NCBI GenBank assembly: GCA_002336115.1
Contig: DDEN01000057.1
Coordinates: 290,806-354,805 of the forward strand
From: Chitinophagaceae bacterium UBA1953
GTDB taxonomy: Bacteria; Bacteroidota; Bacteroidia; Chitinophagales; Chitinophagaceae
Direction of reading: 5' to 3'
DNA length: 64,000 nucleotides
Shown here: positions 24,601 through 34,979 of the stretch, in pieces
How the letters are laid out: each line of letters begins with the position of its first letter
Position numbering within the stretch: the stretch's first letter is position 1
Program-made: the position numbers and the translations under genes
The notes under the pieces: generated by a model
What the model was told of the DNA's origin: nothing
The model's input: the letters and a program-made list of their open reading frames with translations, nothing else
The model's database searches: none

Positions 24601-27600
24601 TTACTGCGCTAAACTGATGTTAACCTGTATGCCGGCTTTTGTATTTACTACCGGTGGTGGTGTGGCAATGTAACCTACTACCCTTGTTTGATCGAAGTAG
24701 AGTTTTAAACGGATGCGGTTGTTGAGCACATAATCAATTGACGGATTGATGGTGAGAATCTTTTGTCCGCCGGTTGGTATGGTGCTTCGCTGATCGAGTA
24801 TGTTGTTGGATGTGGCATTATCTCTGTACGTTAAATCGAAACGGAACGAGAGATCGTTTGCCAGTGTTTTTGAATCGCTTTTGCTGAACGGAATTTTAAA
24901 CGGCAGTTTTAATCCACGTTTGCGCCATCCTGCGCCTACTGTAATTTCAACACTGCGTACTTCACTTACCTGGTAATCGATTAAACTTAAACTGATGGTG
25001 CGGCTGCGGCCATAATCAATTTTAAAGTTGAGCTGGTTGGTAAACTGTACATCAATACCAAGCAATGGACCAAACCTTTCGGTAATGGTTACGTTAGGAA
25101 CAACAAAAAAGGGCACGAAGTTGTTGGATACAGTATCGATAAACGAGGGGAATCCATATCCAAACTGATCGGCATACAACAGTGCTGAAGTAAAATTATT
25201 CATGCTTAGGTTACTGCTGTAGCTGTGATTGATACTGAAGTTGGTGAATATTTTTTCAAGCCCTGGAATCCTGGATAATCCGTTGTATGTTAACCGCCAG
25301 TTGGGTCTTGGTATATAACGTTTAAACGGATTATCGTTAATACGTTTATTATTTTCATCAATTAAACCCACTTTAAGCGGATCCTGTTTGGTGTATGCCG
25401 CAATGAATGACGGTATTAACACATCCTGTGCATACTGGCCATAACCTTTGTAATAACCGTTGCCCGATTGTGCGCCACTGTACGGATTTTCCTGGCCAAG
25501 ACGTTTTGATAAGATTTTCCTGTTTTCTTCAAATTCGAGGAATGATTGCCCCGGTGTTGTTGCTGAAAACTTACGGAACATTGTTTGGAAAGAAATGAAT
25601 GTAATATCAAAACCTCCACTTGCCAGCGGGCTGAGATGAGCAAATTTGCCGTTGCCAGTAGTATCCTTAAACAACTGCGAATAGTTTTTGCTGAAGGAGC
25701 GGCTGAGGTTGAGATCAATTACAAAATCACGGAATGGTTCAACTGTTGCATCGAGCTTGAGCTCCTGCCTGTAGCTTTGTGTAAACAGGAAGTTGAAATT
25801 GGTATCTCTGGTCATCCATCCTTTACGTGCGGCCTCGTTTAACCACGCATTGGTTGGTTGCTGGCCAAAAACATATCCAAGACTTGGCGCTTTTGTTTTC
25901 CAGTTTTGCCCAAGAATTTTTGTACTGTCAACATACCCTGGAAGACGTGAGTTAAACGTTTCGTTATAGTTGATGTTGATTGTTTTGATTGAAGTAAGAA
26001 TACGGCCAAAGAATTTCGCAGCATCACCGGGATCGTACTGAATGCCTTTGTCCTTTTTTGCTTCAAGCCTGTTGAGCCTGCGGAACAAACGTTCAACATA
26101 TTTCTTGCTTCTTCCAACAGTATCTTTTGGATTGAATTTGATGTTGGGCGATGCAAGTGCGGGTTGTTTGTTTTTATCTGTTTGAGTTTGCAGCGACCGG
26201 AGGAATCTTGATTTTTCGTAAAGACGGTTGAAATCGAGCTGACCTGTAAATATTCTTGATTGCGAATTTTCAATTGTGTTGCCAAGGCTTACTGCAAGCC
26301 TTGAAGCACCAATCCAGTTATAAGTTGTTGCATAGTTGAACCTTGCATTTGTCCAGTCGAGTGCAGGAATTTTCGACAGCGGTAAATTATACGAAGCGTT
26401 GGCTGTTTGCTTATAAATTACATTTCTTCCACCCCTGAATAAATTACGCCTGATGGAATCTTTCTTTTCTTTTGTATCAATACGACCGGTAGGCTCATCA
26501 ATTCTTGCATTATTGGTTGCACTGAAATCGATATTGATGGAACGGGTAATATCCCAACGCATATTGTATATACGATCGAACACGAAATACTTATCGTACG
26601 TTTCAGGAATTTTATACAAGCTTGGCGATACGCCAGGAATAACCACCTCTCTTGCACGGGCAGCACCAAACTGCCTGTTAATATCGGCACGGAAGCTTAA
26701 CAGGTTGGGCCTGTAGTTAAAGTTGATGTCTTTAACAATATTCCACCAGGGGCTGCGGTATTTAATAAGTTTCTTAAACGGCTCATAATATTTTGGCTGC
26801 GGAGCATAATTATAACCAAGGCCACCGTAATGTTTTTCCACCACATCATTTTCTATAAGCGGACTACGCTTGGCTGTTTTTGTATAAGAGTAACTTACAT
26901 CGAAGTTTGAAACATCGTAAATTTTTGCAGGTTTCCCATTGGTTTTATTTTTACGCATATTGGTAACATTAATTGTTGTTACCGATGCAAAATCCTGCGC
27001 AATCTGCTTAACAGAATCTTTGTTGCTTACAGTTTTCAGCTTGTCTTTCAGTTTCACATCCTGATCGTAAGGATCATATTCAGGATTCATTACTGTTTGT
27101 GAATAGCTTGCATAAACCGGAATATCCATCCCCACATTCTTTGGCAGCAGTTTACCAAGCTGCAGATTCGTTGCCACATCAATTTGTGTAAATGTTTCAC
27201 GGCTGCGTTCATTTACTCTTTGTTCAATTGTACCAAAACCGGCAGTATGCATAGCACCTGAAACAGAAAGTGTACCAAGATCGGCCAGTTGTACATCCAT
27301 TCTTCCAACTGCTGCCCATCCGCCTTTTTCATCAAGACCACTTAAACGCAATTCATTCATCCATACTTCAGCACAAATGCTTGATGTATTATCATTAGGG
27401 TTGTTTTCAACACCAATCAGGAACCCTTTAATTTCACCAATGTTGGGACTACCCATTACACTCCAACGGATACCGTTTCCTCTGTCTTCAGAATAAACTG
27501 TATTTACCGAACCTGAACGGCGCAGTTTGAAACGAACAAGATCTTCCAGATTCAGATCGAACTGGTTGCTGTTGGGCCATTGTGTACTTGTTGTATCATT

Positions 27601-30600
27601 CACACCCGGTGCAGCATAATATCCCCATTTGGTAACTTTCAGCGGCATACGCACTTCGTAGTAGTTGCTGATAAAGTCGGTACCAAAACGGATCACTGCC
27701 ATCAGTTCATTATCTTTTAAAACATCTGTTTTACCGCTTGACTCCGCATGCATAAACATGCGTACACGTTTATACTGACGCAGATCAAAATTGGTTGATT
27801 TATACACTGCCCGGCCATCACCATCCTGCAGGTCGCAAACCTGAAGACTTAATGAAGCTTCGTTCTGCAGCAGGTTCACTCCGTTATTGCTTAACTGCTG
27901 CACTCTTTCAATACCCTGGGGAGTTACATAGTTTACAGGAATACGTTTGTCATTTTCCTCAATATTAACCGCAGTAACATTAAACGATGTGAGTGTAGTG
28001 TTCTGTAAAGGTTTATATGTGCCTGTTGTATCTAACGAATAGTTAAAGGATCGCCACATATTGCGTACCAGTTCAAGCTTACCAAAACGTACAACAACGC
28101 TATCTTCAAAACCAGTCATAAACATCCGCATAAAACGGATGGATTTAAAGTCGGGAATATTACCAACTTTCTGTTCATATTCTCTTACGGGAATCCGAAA
28201 AAGATACCATGTTTCTTTTCTTGTTGTACCATCAGCCAGCTTGATGTCCACATCTCTCCTGTCGGCAATATGATTCTGGCCAACCTGCATCTGCGGATCA
28301 CTCTTCGATCTTAAATCGATATGATACTGGAAGTATTCCTCCACTTCATTCAATGTGTTATCATTATTCAGGTCTTCATTGTCGGGATAAAGTGTTGCAG
28401 CAGATGTATATTCAACACTATTGTTTGCAACAGGGCTGTTACCTTGTGGATTATTATAATCTTTATAACGGGTAAGAATACCATCGGCTGCAGTGTAGCC
28501 CTGCCTGTAATGAACATAGTTATCGCTGCTGGGGTCTTTTTGTAATTTCTGATAAGCAGCACCAGTGCCGATTACAGCACTTATACTATTCAGGAATGGG
28601 GCATATATTCTTTGCTCGGCAGAGTCGGCACGACCGTCAAAACCAACATCCTGCTGATCTCTTTCCTCAACTATGTTACTAAATGCCCGTGCAATCTGAA
28701 TAGGATTACGGGGTACCCTTGCCCAGTTACTTGTATCTTCTTTAGCAGGAGTCTGAACAGTGCTTAATCCGTTTTCATAAAAACGCCGACCATCTTTCAG
28801 AATATCTTCTGATATATTTCCGATGTTGAAATACATCTGCCCACCCGAGCTTGTTGGATTCAGAATAAACGGATCCTGCACCCACATTTCAATAAACTCT
28901 ATATTGTTGGTTTCGAAATCAATCTGGTCAATAGCACGCATAATGCCACCCCATCGTTTCTTTGGGTTAAGCAGGCGGCCATTTAAAGGATTGATACTTC
29001 CTCCTCTTGCATCGTAGTTATAAGGGCCACGTTCTCCGGGATAGAATGCAAGATCAAAAGTGATTAACTGGTTCTGACCGAGATCGGGTGTTACCTGCGG
29101 AAAAATTTCCTGCCTGTTTACAAAACGAACACGGGGATCAGACAGTTCTGCAAGATTGCTTCCTAAAGGGTTATTCGGATCACGACGTTGCTGCAATACA
29201 GGTTCAATATTATACCATGCAAGTTTTGCACGGTTGTAACCATATTCTAAATTATTGCTGAGACCTGCTTCGGGAAACAGCTCAACTCCAAACGGATCCT
29301 CTGCCTTATAAGGAGTGGATGCAAGTGTCCATGAAATAAACGGAAAACGAAGATCAATACCGTTTCGTGTACCTTCAAAATCATCAATGTAAACCAGGCC
29401 ACCACCATTTTTTTCGGGACGAATCTGTTTGGCTGTACTTGGAATGAGTTTTGCAAATTCGCCATAGAAATTAATGTTTGAAGCCTGCCTCGTACTGTAA
29501 AATGGCAATGCATCCAACCACTTCGTCATACGTTTCCAGTCGCTGCGGTAATTTACATCACCTCCAATCATTGTATTTCGTATTGGATCATCGCCATAAC
29601 CCATTTTTGTAAAGAAAGGCCGCTCACCTAAACGCATCACTGCTGCTCCGATATTCAATTGTTTGTTCTGCCGTTCTATTGCACGGTAATCGAGCCGAAG
29701 TGCCATAAAGTTTCGGTTTTGAGAACCATACGTTGCATTGTTTTCAAAACTGGCACTGATCGGGATTCCTGAATTAATAATGGACTGATTAATAATTTTT
29801 ACAGTTCCAAGATTATAATCAACAATATAATCTACGTTCTCTGTAAGTATCTGGCCGCCTGCTGTAACTTTTACCGAACCCTGCGGCACATTAAAAGCAC
29901 CCAGTGAAATTTCACCACTGCCGCCTGCACTGCGTGATGCACCGGTAAATACAAACCTGTTTAATTGAGGTGATTGCTGTGCAACCCATTTAATAGAATC
30001 GTACAAAGGATAGAATAAATATTTCTGGCGAAGTGTAATTGAATCGGCCCCACGGAAAATGTAATTCAGATCTTTTCCAAAAGGTTCAAGTGTTGGGAAA
30101 ATGATACGGCTCATGGAAGAAATAACTGTATAACCTTCCACGTAATCAAATACACCATCTGGCTGAGGATCGCTCTGGCTGTTTAAACGATCAAGGTTTA
30201 CCAGTTCAATAAGCGGTCTTCCTTTTTCTTCTCCTTCAGAAATATATCTTTTTTCTCCACCACCAGGTTCCTGGTAAAGAATATTCAATTTAAAATCCTT
30301 TTTCTCCAATTGCCCATAACCAACTGAATAAACATTCTTCATCATTAATCCCCATATTGGAAGGGTGGGCCGTTGAGAAGTTGCTTTGAGCATTTTCAGA
30401 AACAGCACTTTTTGTGTGCCGCTGTTTGAAGCAGATGTATCGGGGGTTACATCACTGGAAAATTCACCCACCTGGTACACTTTGCCGTTTACTGTATATT
30501 GAAATGCAACACCCAACACCTCATCGGCCTGTAGTGTTGTGTTGAGAGATATGAAACCAATCTGCGGATTGAAATAATATTCTTCAGCTCTTAATTTTCT

Positions 30601-31887
30601 TGCATAAGTACGTTCAAAGTCCTGCACTGCACTCAACCCAAAACTCTGGAGCCGGTTTGTTACCATAGAAGGATCCCTGGTTGTACCATCGTTTAAAATA
30701 CGCTGGTAAAGATCATTGGCACCATTAGCCGGTAATTCAGACGATGTGAGAGAATTGACATTTGAATTATATGGTTTAGATTCACCAATATCCATCAGGG
30801 CAACCACTGTTCGGTTTTCAGTTGTTGTTCCGGTGCGGTTTGTTACCCATACTTCCATGCGAAGAATCTGTACCGGCGATGTTACAGCCGGAATGTTCTT
30901 CATGTTTTTATTATAATTATTACGGAAGTATTGTGCTAAGAGGAAATGCCTGTTTTCTTCATATTCATCTGCCTTAACCTGGAACTGCTGTAATCCTGAA
31001 CCACCCGACAACTGCACCTGCTGCTTACTTGAGTTCTGATTTGCGAGCACAGTAGTAACATACAAACGGCCAAACTGGAGTTCTGTTTTTAAACCGAACA
31101 AAGCCGAAGCTCCGGGCATTAATGTTCCTTTAGCCGGAAATGTAATATTACCAGCTTCTATTTTTTTAATAATGGCATCGTTGTTACCGGTATAATCAAG
31201 CTTCAGTTGATTTTCAAACTGGAAGTTGGCAAGTGTGTTATAGGTAACCGGGAAATTAAGTTTATCGCCAATCTTGGCATTCAATCCAAAATTGGCATTC
31301 ATATCAAAATCAAAACCACCGTTTTTTCTTGCACGTTCGGGCAAAGTGGGGTTTTTAATATTCTGGCCAACATATCCTGCTGTTAAGGTAACATCGCCCT
31401 GCGGTCGAATTTCAACTTTGGGAATACCCGTATTACTGAACAAACGGTTAAAGAAACCAGGCCTTACCTGCAGCTTGGGGTCTTCTATTTTCCGGTTAAG
31501 ATTAAGTGTTGTATTTAAACGGCGCTGAAAATATTCCTGTTCATCCTGGCGTGCTTTGTATTCAACCATCTCATCAAAAGTGAGATAGGTAGGCTTGCGG
31601 TACCAGCTACGGCCAATTTTTTCGTAAATATAATACCTCCTGGTTGCCGGATCGTAAGCAATAGAATCCTTGAAATTTGAAGGATGTTGTAAATCGAACG
31701 TGTTTTTATTGGGATAATTAAAACGATCTCCCCTGCGGTCGGTTAAAGGATAGTGCAAACTGTCTCTTGCAGGGATAGAATCTCTTTTCTGATCACTCAA
31801 TGAACCAGTTCCTCCATTACTTACAAGCGAAAAACATGTAAACAATAAAGCTAACACAGCGGGCAAACCATGTATGGTGCGATACAT
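24601..31887 (-). CDS. sprA: Type IX secretion outer-membrane translocon SprA
   Basis: 2428 residues from ATG 31887, the expected size for SprA (Sov), the very large beta-barrel that forms the type IX secretion channel and is needed for gliding in many relatives. A signal peptide covers about residues 1-25. The sequence shows the family's long series of amphipathic strands, many aromatic-ended segments and conserved patches such as YIDDFEGTRNGIDLR (in the mid-region) and RMFMHAES. The TTG three codons upstream is less likely as start. It is 40 bases downstream of ruvA, the usual neighbour in Bacteroidota; the commonly following gcvH is absent. Confidence 0.96.
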   Translation of the reverse strand: MYRTIHGLPAVLALLFTCFSLVSNGGTGSLSDQKRDSIPARDSLHYPLTDRRGDRFNYPNKNTFDLQHPSNFKDSIAYDPATRRYYIYEKIGRSWYRKPTYLTFDEMVEYKARQDEQEYFQRRLNTTLNLNRKIEDPKLQVRPGFFNRLFSNTGIPKVEIRPQGDVTLTAGYVGQNIKNPTLPERARKNGGFDFDMNANFGLNAKIGDKLNFPVTYNTLANFQFENQLKLDYTGNNDAIIKKIEAGNITFPAKGTLMPGASALFGLKTELQFGRLYVTTVLANQNSSKQQVQLSGGSGLQQFQVKADEYEENRHFLLAQYFRNNYNKNMKNIPAVTSPVQILRMEVWVTNRTGTTTENRTVVALMDIGESKPYNSNVNSLTSSELPANGANDLYQRILNDGTTRDPSMVTNRLQSFGLSAVQDFERTYARKLRAEEYYFNPQIGFISLNTTLQADEVLGVAFQYTVNGKVYQVGEFSSDVTPDTSASNSGTQKVLFLKMLKATSQRPTLPIWGLMMKNVYSVGYGQLEKKDFKLNILYQEPGGGEKRYISEGEEKGRPLIELVNLDRLNSQSDPQPDGVFDYVEGYTVISSMSRIIFPTLEPFGKDLNYIFRGADSITLRQKYLFYPLYDSIKWVAQQSPQLNRFVFTGASRSAGGSGEISLGAFNVPQGSVKVTAGGQILTENVDYIVDYNLGTVKIINQSIINSGIPISASFENNATYGSQNRNFMALRLDYRAIERQNKQLNIGAAVMRLGERPFFTKMGYGDDPIRNTMIGGDVNYRSDWKRMTKWLDALPFYSTRQASNINFYGEFAKLIPSTAKQIRPEKNGGGLVYIDDFEGTRNGIDLRFPFISWTLASTPYKAEDPFGVELFPEAGLSNNLEYGYNRAKLAWYNIEPVLQQRRDPNNPLGSNLAELSDPRVRFVNRQEIFPQVTPDLGQNQLITFDLAFYPGERGPYNYDARGGSINPLNGRLLNPKKRWGGIMRAIDQIDFETNNIEFIEMWVQDPFILNPTSSGGQMYFNIGNISEDILKDGRRFYENGLSTVQTPAKEDTSNWARVPRNPIQIARAFSNIVEERDQQDVGFDGRADSAEQRIYAPFLNSISAVIGTGAAYQKLQKDPSSDNYVHYRQGYTAADGILTRYKDYNNPQGNSPVANNSVEYTSAATLYPDNEDLNNDNTLNEVEEYFQYHIDLRSKSDPQMQVGQNHIADRRDVDIKLADGTTRKETWYLFRIPVREYEQKVGNIPDFKSIRFMRMFMTGFEDSVVVRFGKLELVRNMWRSFNYSLDTTGTYKPLQNTTLTSFNVTAVNIEENDKRIPVNYVTPQGIERVQQLSNNGVNLLQNEASLSLQVCDLQDGDGRAVYKSTNFDLRQYKRVRMFMHAESSGKTDVLKDNELMAVIRFGTDFISNYYEVRMPLKVTKWGYYAAPGVNDTTSTQWPNSNQFDLNLEDLVRFKLRRSGSVNTVYSEDRGNGIRWSVMGSPNIGEIKGFLIGVENNPNDNTSSICAEVWMNELRLSGLDEKGGWAAVGRMDVQLADLGTLSVSGAMHTAGFGTIEQRVNERSRETFTQIDVATNLQLGKLLPKNVGMDIPVYASYSQTVMNPEYDPYDQDVKLKDKLKTVSNKDSVKQIAQDFASVTTINVTNMRKNKTNGKPAKIYDVSNFDVSYSYTKTAKRSPLIENDVVEKHYGGLGYNYAPQPKYYEPFKKLIKYRSPWWNIVKDINFNYRPNLLSFRADINRQFGAARAREVVIPGVSPSLYKIPETYDKYFVFDRIYNMRWDITRSINIDFSATNNARIDEPTGRIDTKEKKDSIRRNLFRGGRNVIYKQTANASYNLPLSKIPALDWTNARFNYATTYNWIGASRLAVSLGNTIENSQSRIFTGQLDFNRLYEKSRFLRSLQTQTDKNKQPALASPNIKFNPKDTVGRSKKYVERLFRRLNRLEAKKDKGIQYDPGDAAKFFGRILTSIKTININYNETFNSRLPGYVDSTKILGQNWKTKAPSLGYVFGQQPTNAWLNEAARKGWMTRDTNFNFLFTQSYRQELKLDATVEPFRDFVIDLNLSRSFSKNYSQLFKDTTGNGKFAHLSPLASGGFDITFISFQTMFRKFSATTPGQSFLEFEENRKILSKRLGQENPYSGAQSGNGYYKGYGQYAQDVLIPSFIAAYTKQDPLKVGLIDENNKRINDNPFKRYIPRPNWRLTYNGLSRIPGLEKIFTNFSINHSYSSNLSMNNFTSALLYADQFGYGFPSFIDTVSNNFVPFFVVPNVTITERFGPLLGIDVQFTNQLNFKIDYGRSRTISLSLIDYQVSEVRSVEITVGAGWRKRGLKLPFKIPFSKSDSKTLANDLSFRFDLTYRDNATSNNILDQRSTIPTGGQKILTINPSIDYVLNNRIRLKLYFDQTRVVGYIATPPPVVNTKAGIQVNISLAQ

Positions 31888-31927
31888 TGAGGTCAATTTC
31901 TCTAAGCGAATGGTTTTGTTATCAGTT

Positions 31928-32512
31928 TTACAGGCATTTGAGTGCTGCTTTTATCAGCTCTTGCACTTCTTCATAGTTTTTATTACTCTGAAGAGCCTTT
32001 TTAATGGCCAATTCGGCTGCATTACGGGCAATGCCTAAAGCTGTCATAGCTGTTAACGCATCCTGCTCTAAACTATTGTGATTCAGAACAGAAATATTCG
32101 TTTCGGGAACTGTTTTTGAAATTTTATCACGCAGTTCGAGTACAATACGCTGGGCAGTTTTTTTGCCAATGCCTTTTACACTTTCCAAAAGCCCTTCATT
32201 TCCTGAAAGAATAGCCCTTACAATTTCATCGGGTTGAAGCGAAGAAAGCATCATACGGGCTGTGGCAGCCCCCACTCCGCTTACACTTAAAAGCTGTAGA
32301 AACACTTCTTTTTCTGTGCGGTCAAAAAAACCAAAAAGAATATGTGCATCTTCCCTTATCAGCAAATGTGTAAATAAAACACCTTCTTTTAAATGCTGAA
32401 TTTTACCGTAAGTATGAAGGCTAACCTGTACTTCATAACCAACTCCATGTGCTTCAATGTGAACAACTGTTGGAGTTTTGAGCGTAAATGTTCCTTTCAG
32501 ATATGCAAACAT
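31928..32512 (-). CDS. ruvA: Holliday junction DNA helicase subunit RuvA
   Basis: 194 residues from ATG 32512. Binds Holliday junctions and loads the RuvB motor. An N-terminal OB fold (MFAYLKGTF to FGFFDRTEKEVF), two helix-hairpin-helix motifs (LLSVSGVGAATA and LESVKGIGKKTAQRI) and the C-terminal RuvB-binding domain are all present. The frame extends 27 codons upstream, but those are basic, non-conserved, and precede the promoter element at 32517-32524. Transcribed with sprA. Confidence 0.95.
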   Translation of the reverse strand: MFAYLKGTFTLKTPTVVHIEAHGVGYEVQVSLHTYGKIQHLKEGVLFTHLLIREDAHILFGFFDRTEKEVFLQLLSVSGVGAATARMMLSSLQPDEIVRAILSGNEGLLESVKGIGKKTAQRIVLELRDKISKTVPETNISVLNHNSLEQDALTAMTALGIARNAAELAIKKALQSNKNYEEVQELIKAALKCL

Positions 32513-32516
32513 GTAA

Positions 32517-32524
32517 CGAAAATA
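32517..32524 (-). promoter_or_regulatory. -7 element directly before ruvA
   Basis: TATTTTCG on the minus strand, a TAnnTTTG variant, with its G four bases before the ATG. A TTG lies 21 bases further upstream. A leaderless ruvA-sprA transcript is predicted. Confidence 0.5.
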
Positions 32525-32573
32525 GCAGTTTTTAGTACTCTTTCCCAAGCCGCCTCTCTTTGCGTTTTTGCCT

Positions 32574-32606
32574 TTTGTCTTCAAACCTGCCAATTTCTTA
32601 TCTTCG
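32574..32606 (+). promoter_or_regulatory. Promoter of fabH
   Basis: TTTG at 32574-32577 and TATCTTCG at 32599-32606 are 21 bases apart. The transcript would start about 35 bases before the fabH ATG. It lies in the divergent gap with ruvA. Confidence 0.55.
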
Positions 32607-32645
32607 TGCGCCGATTTTTTATACAGACAGCATAAAAGTTTTTAC

Positions 32646-33647
32646 ATGAGCCAAAAAATTACCGCTGCAATTACTGCAGTTGCAGGATGGGTTCCGGAAG
32701 ACAGGTTAACGAATTTCGATCTCGAAAAAATGGTTGATACAAACGATGAATGGATCCGCACAAGAACAGGTATTTCTGAAAGAAGAATTTTAAAAGGTGA
32801 AGGTTTAGCAACTTCTGATATGGTTGCACCTGCAGTTCTTGATCTCTGCAAAAAGCGTGGTATTGATCCCAAAGAAATTGATTGTTTAATTGTAGCCACT
32901 GTAACACCTGACATGGTGTTTCCGGCAACAGCAAATATTGTGTGCGATAAAATTGGAGCAAGCAATGCGTGGGGCTTTGATTTAAGCGCAGCCTGCAGCG
33001 GATTTTTATTTGCTTTGAGTACGGGAGCTTCTTTTATTGAAACCGGACGTTATAAAAAAGTCGTAGTAGCCGGTGCAGATAAAATGAGTTCAATTATTGA
33101 TTACACCGATCGTAATACATGTGTGTTGTTTGGCGACGGTGCTGCCTGTGTTTTGCTTGAAGCAAATGAAGAAGGGTATGGCATACAGGACAGCATTCTG
33201 CGAACCGACGGAGCCGGAAGAAACTTTTTACACATGAAAGCGGGCGGAAGTTTAAAACCAGCATCAATTGAAACCGTTACCAATCGTGAACATTTTGCTT
33301 ACCAGGAAGGTCAGCAGGTGTTTAAGTTTGCGGTGAAAGGAATGGCTGATGTGAGTGCAGAATTAATGGAAAAAAATAATTTGAAAGCTGAAGACATTTC
33401 ATGGCTTGTTCCACACCAGGCAAATCTGCGTATTATTGATGCAACCGCCAACCGCATGGGGCTGCCAAAAGAAAAAGTGATGATTAATATTGGGAAATAT
33501 GGAAATACCACGGCAGCAACCATTCCGCTTTGTTTGTGGGAATGGGAAAAACAACTGCACAAAGGCGACAATATTGTTCTGGCAGCTTTTGGCGGAGGTT
33601 TTACCTGGGGTGCAATTTGGGTAAAGTGGGCTTATGATTCGAATTAA
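32646..33647 (+). CDS. fabH: 3-oxoacyl-[acyl-carrier-protein] synthase III
   Basis: Starts fatty-acid synthesis by condensing acetyl-CoA (or branched acyl-CoA) with malonyl-ACP. 333 residues from ATG 32646. The catalytic triad is Cys117 (SAACSGF), His257 (VPHQANLRI) and Asn287 (GKYGNTTAATIP). The upstream 26 codons in frame precede the promoter and were excluded. Many Bacteroidota carry more than one FabH-like gene, and this one is complete. It has a terminator at 33671-33698. Confidence 0.94.
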   Translation: MSQKITAAITAVAGWVPEDRLTNFDLEKMVDTNDEWIRTRTGISERRILKGEGLATSDMVAPAVLDLCKKRGIDPKEIDCLIVATVTPDMVFPATANIVCDKIGASNAWGFDLSAACSGFLFALSTGASFIETGRYKKVVVAGADKMSSIIDYTDRNTCVLFGDGAACVLLEANEEGYGIQDSILRTDGAGRNFLHMKAGGSLKPASIETVTNREHFAYQEGQQVFKFAVKGMADVSAELMEKNNLKAEDISWLVPHQANLRIIDATANRMGLPKEKVMINIGKYGNTTAATIPLCLWEWEKQLHKGDNIVLAAFGGGFTWGAIWVKWAYDSN

Positions 33648-33670
33648 AAAATGATACAGATTATTTACAA

Positions 33671-33698
33671 AGCGATCTTATAAAGAGATCGCTTTTTT
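33671..33698 (+). terminator. Terminator of fabH
   Basis: The stem AGCGATCT/AGATCGCT with a TATAA loop is followed by TTTTTT. Confidence 0.9.
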
Positions 33699-33800
33699 AT
33701 TGCCGTAGAAAATGCCATCTGTGCAATAATTTTATTCATTCATCAAGTAAACAAACAACTCCTTTCAGGAATACTTAATTTTATTAAAATCAACGGCTAT

Positions 33801-34928
33801 ATGGAATTTTCCACAAGAATTATTCACGAAGACAATATAAAAGATAATAGTGGTGCAGTAATGTCGCCCATTGTACTTTCCACAACGTTTGAAAGAGGTG
33901 AAGATGGCATCAATTATCCCAGCGGGTATCTCTATTCAAGGTATGATAACCCCAATCGTCATTCGCTTGAAAGCAAACTTGCAAAAATGGAAAACGGCAC
34001 AGCTTGTGTAAGTTTTTCATCGGGCCTTGCTGCAGCAACTGCTGTTTTTCAGAGTTTGAAAAGCGGCGATCATATTATACTGCCGGATGACACTTATTTT
34101 TCAGTACGAAGTATTCTTGACAGCATGTTTTCAGGTTTCGGCCTCACCTATAGTTTGGTTGACATGTGCGATCTAAACAAACTCAAGGCAGCTTTTAAGC
34201 TTCATACAAAATTAGTTTGGATAGAAACGCCGTCAAACCCATTAATCAAAGTAACAGATATTGCAGCCGCTGTTGAAATTGCAAAGGAACATGATTGTTT
34301 TACCGTTGCAGATAATACATGGGCAACACCTTTTTATACACGACCAATTGAACTGGGAGTTGATATTGTATTGCATTCAACTACCAAATATCTTGGCGGA
34401 CACAGTGACATTCTTGGAGGTGCCTTGATTTTTAAAGAGAATAATGAGCGTTATACTTTTATAAAAACAAGTCAGAAACTGGCTGGTGCAGTTCCTTCAC
34501 CGTTCGATTGCTGGTTACTGTGCAGAAGCCTCACAACCTTTGTTGCACGTATGCCCATACATGCAAACAATGCTATGCAACTTGCACAATATCTCGAAAG
34601 CAATGAAAAAATTGAGCGGGTTTTATATCCCGGACTGCCTTCGCATCCGCAACATGAAATAGCAGCAAAACAAATGAGCAATGGGTTTGGAGGAATGCTG
34701 TCGATTCTTGTTAAAGGTGATCGTTCAACTGCATTAAAACTTGCATCATCTTTAAAATTATTTACTCATGCAACAAGTCTTGGCGGTGTTGAAAGTTTAA
34801 TTGAACATCGCAATTCAATTGAAGGCGTAACATCACCCACACCTGACAATTTATTGCGTATTTCAGTTGGAATAGAAGATATTAAAGATTTAATTGCAGA
34901 TTTTGAACAAGCCTTAAGTACAATTTAA
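33801..34928 (+). CDS. Cys/Met-metabolism PLP enzyme (cystathionine gamma-synthase/lyase family)
   Basis: 375 residues. A fold-type I PLP enzyme of the transsulfuration family. Lys196 in HSTTKYLGGHSD binds the cofactor, Asp171 (ADNTW) contacts its pyridine nitrogen, and SRYDNPNR near 46-53 is the phosphate-binding Tyr/Arg motif from the neighbouring subunit. SLGGVESLIEHR near the C-terminus is diagnostic of the family. It could be a cystathionine gamma-synthase, beta-lyase or gamma-lyase; sequence alone does not decide. A 51-base gap separates it from the serine hydrolase gene. Confidence 0.9.
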   Translation: MEFSTRIIHEDNIKDNSGAVMSPIVLSTTFERGEDGINYPSGYLYSRYDNPNRHSLESKLAKMENGTACVSFSSGLAAATAVFQSLKSGDHIILPDDTYFSVRSILDSMFSGFGLTYSLVDMCDLNKLKAAFKLHTKLVWIETPSNPLIKVTDIAAAVEIAKEHDCFTVADNTWATPFYTRPIELGVDIVLHSTTKYLGGHSDILGGALIFKENNERYTFIKTSQKLAGAVPSPFDCWLLCRSLTTFVARMPIHANNAMQLAQYLESNEKIERVLYPGLPSHPQHEIAAKQMSNGFGGMLSILVKGDRSTALKLASSLKLFTHATSLGGVESLIEHRNSIEGVTSPTPDNLLRISVGIEDIKDLIADFEQALSTI

Positions 34929-34979
34929 TTTTAAACGCCGGTATCTTTTGGTAACTCGCCGGCAATAAAAAACAACCAC

